Assembly: GCF_017874035.1 (NCBI RefSeq)
Contig: NZ_JAGGKV010000001.1
Location: 558,001 to 622,000 of the forward strand
From: Paenibacillus aceris
GTDB taxonomy: Bacteria > Bacillota > Bacilli > Paenibacillales > NBRC-103111
Direction: 5' to 3'
DNA: 64,000 bases
The notes below the pieces were generated by a model. The model was given only the letters and a program-made list of their open reading frames with translations. It was not told the DNA's origin and did not search any database. Made by a program: the position numbers and the translations under genes. This document shows, in pieces, positions 60,746-64,000 of this stretch; position 1 is the stretch's first letter; every line of letters begins with the position of its first letter.

Positions 60746-62587
60746 CTAAACGTTCGCTTCAGCCATTTTACGTTGTTTCTCAGCACGTTCACGTTCGCTT
60801 TTGTTCAAGAGCTTCTTACGAATACGAACGGATTTTGGCGTAATTTCGCAATATTCATCATCGTTCAAATACTCAAGTGCTTGCTCCAAAGAGAATAAGC
60901 GCGGAGTTTTCATTTTCACGGTTTCTTCTTTGTTCGCGGAACGGATGTTGTTTACCGCTTTTTCTTTACAAATGTTTACGATGATGTCGTTGTCGCGTGT
61001 ATGTTCACCAACAACCATTCCTTCATAAACTTCTGTTTGCGGATGTACAAACAAGATACCGCGATCTTCTACGGAAAGGATTCCGTAAAGCGTGGATACG
61101 CCGGATTCGCTGGAAACGAGTACGCCTTCATGACGTCCGCCTACGCCTGCTCCTTGGTATGGACCATAGCTGTCGAAAGCATGGTTCATAATTCCGTAAC
61201 CGCGAGTTAACGTCAAGAAGTTCGTTCTGTAACCGATCAGACCACGTGCAGGAATCAAGAACTCAAGACGAACGTTTCCGCTGCCGTTGTTGATCATGTT
61301 GACCATTTCGGCTTTACGGGAACCTAAGCTCTCCATAACGGAACCCATGCTGTCTTCTGGAACATCGATGATCAAGCGCTCGATCGGCTCCATTTTTTGA
61401 CCGTCGATTTGACGGATGATAACTTCCGGCTTGGAAACTTGCAATTCAAAGCCTTCACGGCGCATGTTTTCAATCAAAATACCTAAGTGAAGCTCGCCGC
61501 GGCCTGATACGATAAAGGCATCGGGACTGTCTGTATCCTCAACGCGTAAACTTACATCTGTTTCAAGCTCTTTGTAAAGACGCTCGCGGATTTTACGGGA
61601 AGTAACCCATTTTCCTTCGCGACCGGCGAATGGCGAGTTATTGACGATAAATGTCATTTGAAGCGTCGGCTCATCGATTTTCAAGACTGGCAAAGCTTCC
61701 GGATTCGCTGGATCAGCTACCGTTTCACCAATGTTGATATCTTTGATACCGGCAATTGCAATAATGTCCCCTGCAGCTGCTTCTTCAATTTCAATACGTT
61801 TCAAGCCTGTGAAACCGAAAAGCTTCTCGATTCTGGCTTGCTTTTGTCCGCCTTCGCGTGTCATAACAGCAACTGTTTGACCTTGACGAATTTTACCGCG
61901 GTTTACACGTCCTACGCCGATACGGCCTAGGTACTCGTTGTAATCCATAAGAGTAACAAGGAATTGAAGTGGTTGGTCAACATCTTCGGTTGGAGAAGGG
62001 ATGTGAGTAACGATCGTTTCATAGATAGCTTCCATGTTCTGATCTTGTTTATCTGGATCAAGACTTGAAGTACCTTGCAAAGCAGAAGCATATACCACGT
62101 GGAAATCAAGCTGTTCATCCGTCGCGCCAAGTTCAATGAACAAGTCTAATACTTCATCCACAACTTCAGCTGGACGAGCATTCGGACGGTCGATTTTGTT
62201 AACAACAACAACAGGCTTAAGGTTACTTTCTAGCGCTTTACGAAGAACGAACTTCGTTTGTGGCATTGTACCTTCGAAGGCATCAACTACAAGCAAAACA
62301 CCATCAACCATTTTCATGATACGCTCTACTTCACCGCCAAAGTCGGCGTGTCCAGGTGTATCTACAATGTTAATAAGGTAGTCTTTATAATTAATAGCAG
62401 TATTTTTAGCAAGAATGGTGATACCGCGTTCTCTCTCGAGATCGTTGGAGTCCATCGCTCTTTCTTGGACCGCTTCATTGTCGCGGAATGTACCGGATTG
62501 CTGAAGTAATTTATCTACGAGTGTTGTTTTGCCGTGGTCAACGTGAGCGATAATTGCAATATTGCGAATCTTTTCTCTTGCTTGCAT
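60746..62587 (-). CDS. typA: Ribosome-associated GTPase TypA/BipA
   Basis: Translational GTPase needed for ribosome assembly at low temperature and stress. The 613 residues have G1 [15 protein letters not shown] (near residue 15), switch region [14 protein letters not shown]3 [15 protein letters not shown]4 [13 protein letters not shown]-like domains II, III and V and the BipA-specific C-terminal domain with [20 protein letters not shown]. The ATG at 62587 is 10 nt after AGAGGG; a TTG in the same frame at 62596 is too near. It matches ylaG in the Bacillus yla cluster. Confidence 0.96.
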   Translation of the reverse strand: MQAREKIRNIAIIAHVDHGKTTLVDKLLQQSGTFRDNEAVQERAMDSNDLERERGITILAKNTAINYKDYLINIVDTPGHADFGGEVERIMKMVDGVLLVVDAFEGTMPQTKFVLRKALESNLKPVVVVNKIDRPNARPAEVVDEVLDLFIELGATDEQLDFHVVYASALQGTSSLDPDKQDQNMEAIYETIVTHIPSPTEDVDQPLQFLVTLMDYNEYLGRIGVGRVNRGKIRQGQTVAVMTREGGQKQARIEKLFGFTGLKRIEIEEAAAGDIIAIAGIKDINIGETVADPANPEALPVLKIDEPTLQMTFIVNNSPFAGREGKWVTSRKIRERLYKELETDVSLRVEDTDSPDAFIVSGRGELHLGILIENMRREGFELQVSKPEVIIRQIDGQKMEPIERLIIDVPEDSMGSVMESLGSRKAEMVNMINNGSGNVRLEFLIPARGLIGYRTNFLTLTRGYGIMNHAFDSYGPYQGAGVGGRHEGVLVSSESGVSTLYGILSVEDRGILFVHPQTEVYEGMVVGEHTRDNDIIVNICKEKAVNNIRSANKEETVKMKTPRLFSLEQALEYLNDDEYCEITPKSVRIRKKLLNKSERERAEKQRKMAEANV

Positions 62588-62637
62588 GAATGTCAAACCC
62601 TCTCTACCCTATAATTTTCGTCTCTGTTCATAAAACA

Positions 62638-62664
62638 AGCGTCGGACAAAAGCGCCGACGCTTG
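62638..62664 (-). terminator. Hairpin after the 62752 membrane-protein gene
   Basis: AAGCGTCGG and CCGACGCTT enclose a 9-nt loop; the minus strand continues TGTTTTAT, a weak T stretch. Confidence 0.6.
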
Positions 62665-62751
62665 ACATTTATGTTTATTATACGCAGTTTATCGACATTA
62701 TGCAAGGAAAATGACGATCAACATAAAACTTTTACATAAAACATAAATCAA

Positions 62752-63234
62752 TTACCACACATTTTTCCTGCGGAAAATCATAAGAAGTCCAGCTGCAACA
62801 AGGATCAAAGCGATTACATATATCCCTAATTTAACAAGCAGCGTGATCCCAAATAGGACGGCTGAAATGATTCCCAGCACTAAGGCGCCAATCCAAACCC
62901 CCCGGTCACTACCGCGATCGAACAAATGAAGCTCATATAATCCGATGGCGACGCCGAGAATGAATCCTGGCCACAAATAACTCATAGATCCCCAACCGAA
63001 AATATTGCAGAAGAAAAACATCAAGCCGTACGTCGTCAAAATGCCTCCAGGGACAAGGACGCCTGCCGGCCATGTGCGATTAAAGTACAAAATGTGGAAA
63101 AGCAGTCCCGGAGCAAGTAAAACAAGAGGCCAGAAAAAGGATAAAATAAAGTGAAAAACGCCTAATTTCCCGAGTAGCAATAAAACGGCCAGGCCAATTA
63201 ACAGGATACCGATGGAGTAGCTATTTCTAGCCAT
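62752..63234 (-). CDS. Small integral membrane protein, LiaF/DUF5668-like
   Basis: A 160-residue protein with five or six hydrophobic helices, starting MARNSYSIGILLIGLAVLLLLGKLGVF and ending VAAGLLMIFRRKNVW with a basic tail. The repeated glycine-rich helices resemble the transmembrane part of LiaF or DUF5668 proteins (envelope stress sensors), but the extracytoplasmic domain of LiaF is missing, so the function is unknown. It has its own leader and ends before the typA promoter region. Confidence 0.7.
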   Translation of the reverse strand: MARNSYSIGILLIGLAVLLLLGKLGVFHFILSFFWPLVLLAPGLLFHILYFNRTWPAGVLVPGGILTTYGLMFFFCNIFGWGSMSYLWPGFILGVAIGLYELHLFDRGSDRGVWIGALVLGIISAVLFGITLLVKLGIYVIALILVAAGLLMIFRRKNVW

Positions 63235-63342
63235 GCGAATTCCCTCCTATTTCACTTGTCAATGCGGTGTCCTTTCGACACCATTCAACAAGTAGTTTAT
63301 CGCAACTGGCCCAAAATTGCTAGCCTGCAGCCTATTTGCGGC

Positions 63343-64000
63343 CTATTTGCGGCCTCGCCGTTTCGCTTCCAGCAAACGGCTCATGCTGTCCGGCGGCGTG
63401 TCGTTTGCCGCAGGAGGAGCAGGCTGCGGCGCAGGCCGCTCCGGCTCCGGCCGCGGCGCAGCCAGTGGAGCGCCGCCTGCGGCCCGGCGCTCACGCTGCA
63501 GCTTGTGCTCCGCAAGCTGCTTCCGCTCGCGGAGACGCGCCAGCGGCGTCACCGTTGAGGGCGGACCCACCGGGGCGGCCCGCAGGCGAAGCGCCCGCGC
63601 CCACAGGCCGGGCGGCAGTGCAATGCGGCGCGCTGCGATGTCCGTCAGCAGCAGCGCGAGCGCAGCCATCAGCAGGTACTCGCTGATGGGGGTGTATCGC
63701 TTCTGCGCCGCAGAAGCGAAGGCGAAAGCGTCCTCCGGATGCTCTAGCGAGAGCATCCGGCCGCCGGTAAGCTCAGCCAGCTGCTGAAGCTTGCTGAGCC
63801 CGGAACCGTCCGTGATCCGGTATTCCGGGGAATACGGGATCACGAAGCCTGTCACCCGGCTGCCGATGACGCGCTTCTCGGCCCCATCCTGCTCGCTGGC
63901 GGGAGCAAGCAGTTCGGTTTTCGCTAAGTAAACGCCTGACTTATCCACAGATAACTGTGCTGAATAATCGCCCGGAGCAGTAGACGTAAAAGAGACCTCA
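63343..64000 (-). CDS. Membrane protein, C-terminal part, running off the window (possible VWA-type protein)
   Basis: The frame is open to the window edge, so the 5' end is missing; about 219 residues are seen. An extracytoplasmic beta-rich segment (SAPGDYSAQLSVDKSGVYLAKTELLAP, KLQQLAELTGGRMLSLEHPEDAF) leads to one membrane helix (SEYLLMAALALLLTDIAARR) and a long Arg/Ala/Pro-rich tail ending in SRLLEAKRRGRK. The first segment resembles the C-terminal region of large membrane proteins with von Willebrand A and glutamine amidotransferase-like domains; the diagnostic part is outside the window. The tail gene segment reaches 83% G+C (50 of 60 at 63421-63480). Confidence 0.65.
   Translation of the reverse strand, partial: EVSFTSTAPGDYSAQLSVDKSGVYLAKTELLAPASEQDGAEKRVIGSRVTGFVIPYSPEYRITDGSGLSKLQQLAELTGGRMLSLEHPEDAFAFASAAQKRYTPISEYLLMAALALLLTDIAARRIALPPGLWARALRLRAAPVGPPSTVTPLARLRERKQLAEHKLQRERRAAGGAPLAAPRPEPERPAPQPAPPAANDTPPDSMSRLLEAKRRGRK

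Noticed and set aside
63256..63787. Three long plus-strand open frames across the end of the window
   Set aside because: They follow the very high G+C content and mirror the minus-strand membrane protein gene. They have Arg/Ala/Ser-rich products with no motif and no RBS.

Overview
The window is chromosomal DNA of an endospore-forming, low-to-mid-GC Gram-positive bacterium, most likely Paenibacillus or a close relative. The evidence is a Bacillus-like division and cell-wall (dcw) cluster with built-in sporulation genes (spoVD, ftsW/spoVE, spoIIGA-sigE-sigG), the ylm genes, DivIVA, bacillithiol synthesis (BshC), the forespore regulator RsfA, and YlaJ/YlaK/TypA neighbours as in Bacillus. S-adenosylhomocysteine hydrolase and murA inside the dcw cluster fit Paenibacillaceae better than Bacillus. 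There is no rRNA, tRNA, insertion sequence, prophage or CRISPR array. The only structured RNA element I am sure of is the ileS T-box.

Layout. 1-3900: a heterodimeric multidrug-type ABC exporter on the plus strand. 3959-7023: dapH, the N-acetyl-diaminopimelate deacetylase and (convergent) patA, the acetylated branch of diaminopimelate synthesis. 7055-9406: rluD-type pseudouridine synthase and lspA, divergent from a YteA-type DksA/TraR protein. 9460-40046 is one long minus-strand run read from right to left: mraZ, rsmH, ftsL, pbpB, spoVD, murE, murF, mraY, murD, ftsW, murG, murB, murA, divIB, ftsA, ftsZ, spoIIGA, sigE, sigG, ylmC, ylmD, ylmE, sepF, ylmG, ylmH, divIVA, ileS. It supplies peptidoglycan precursors, the divisome, and the first mother-cell and late forespore sigma factors. 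40171-44308: a DUF4349 lipoprotein, ahcY and bshC. 44461-50125: an oppABCDF peptide importer. 50525-52653: DUF3397 protein, ketopantoate reductase family protein and RsfA. 53019-57213: DUF2626 protein, MidA-like methyltransferase, an unrecognised lipoprotein, a secreted coiled-coil protein and an unrecognised protein. 57264-62587: PhoH-like ATPase (YlaK), YlaJ lipoprotein, a 47-residue gene, two unrecognised proteins, YlaH-like protein and TypA/BipA. 62752-64000: a small membrane protein and the truncated 3' part of a larger membrane protein with a very GC-rich tail.

The most unusual signal is a repeated hairpin element fused to the ribosome-binding site of three unrelated genes, lspA, sigE and rsmH. 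In each copy a 20-nt inverted repeat is followed after exactly 3 nt by AGGAGG, and AGGAGG lies exactly 8 nt before the ATG. Compensatory stem changes occur between copies. The element is tandemly repeated with a 39-40 nt period, five units before sigE and two before rsmH. Other points are a four-unit 10-bp operator before mraZ, a strong base-composition change inside murF, several TTG or GTG starts in the division genes, and a cell-wall-hydrolase-like coiled-coil protein with no catalytic domain.

The genes make a coherent set: DAP synthesis (dapH, deacetylase, patA) feeds MurE, whose DNPR motif indicates a DAP-adding enzyme; the mur genes make lipid II; the Ftsq/FtsL/PBP2B/FtsW/FtsA/FtsZ/SepF/DivIVA set uses it for division; and spoIIGA-sigE-sigG and spoVD redirect the same machinery in sporulation. 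Starts given here are often trimmed to the codon with the best ribosome-binding site.
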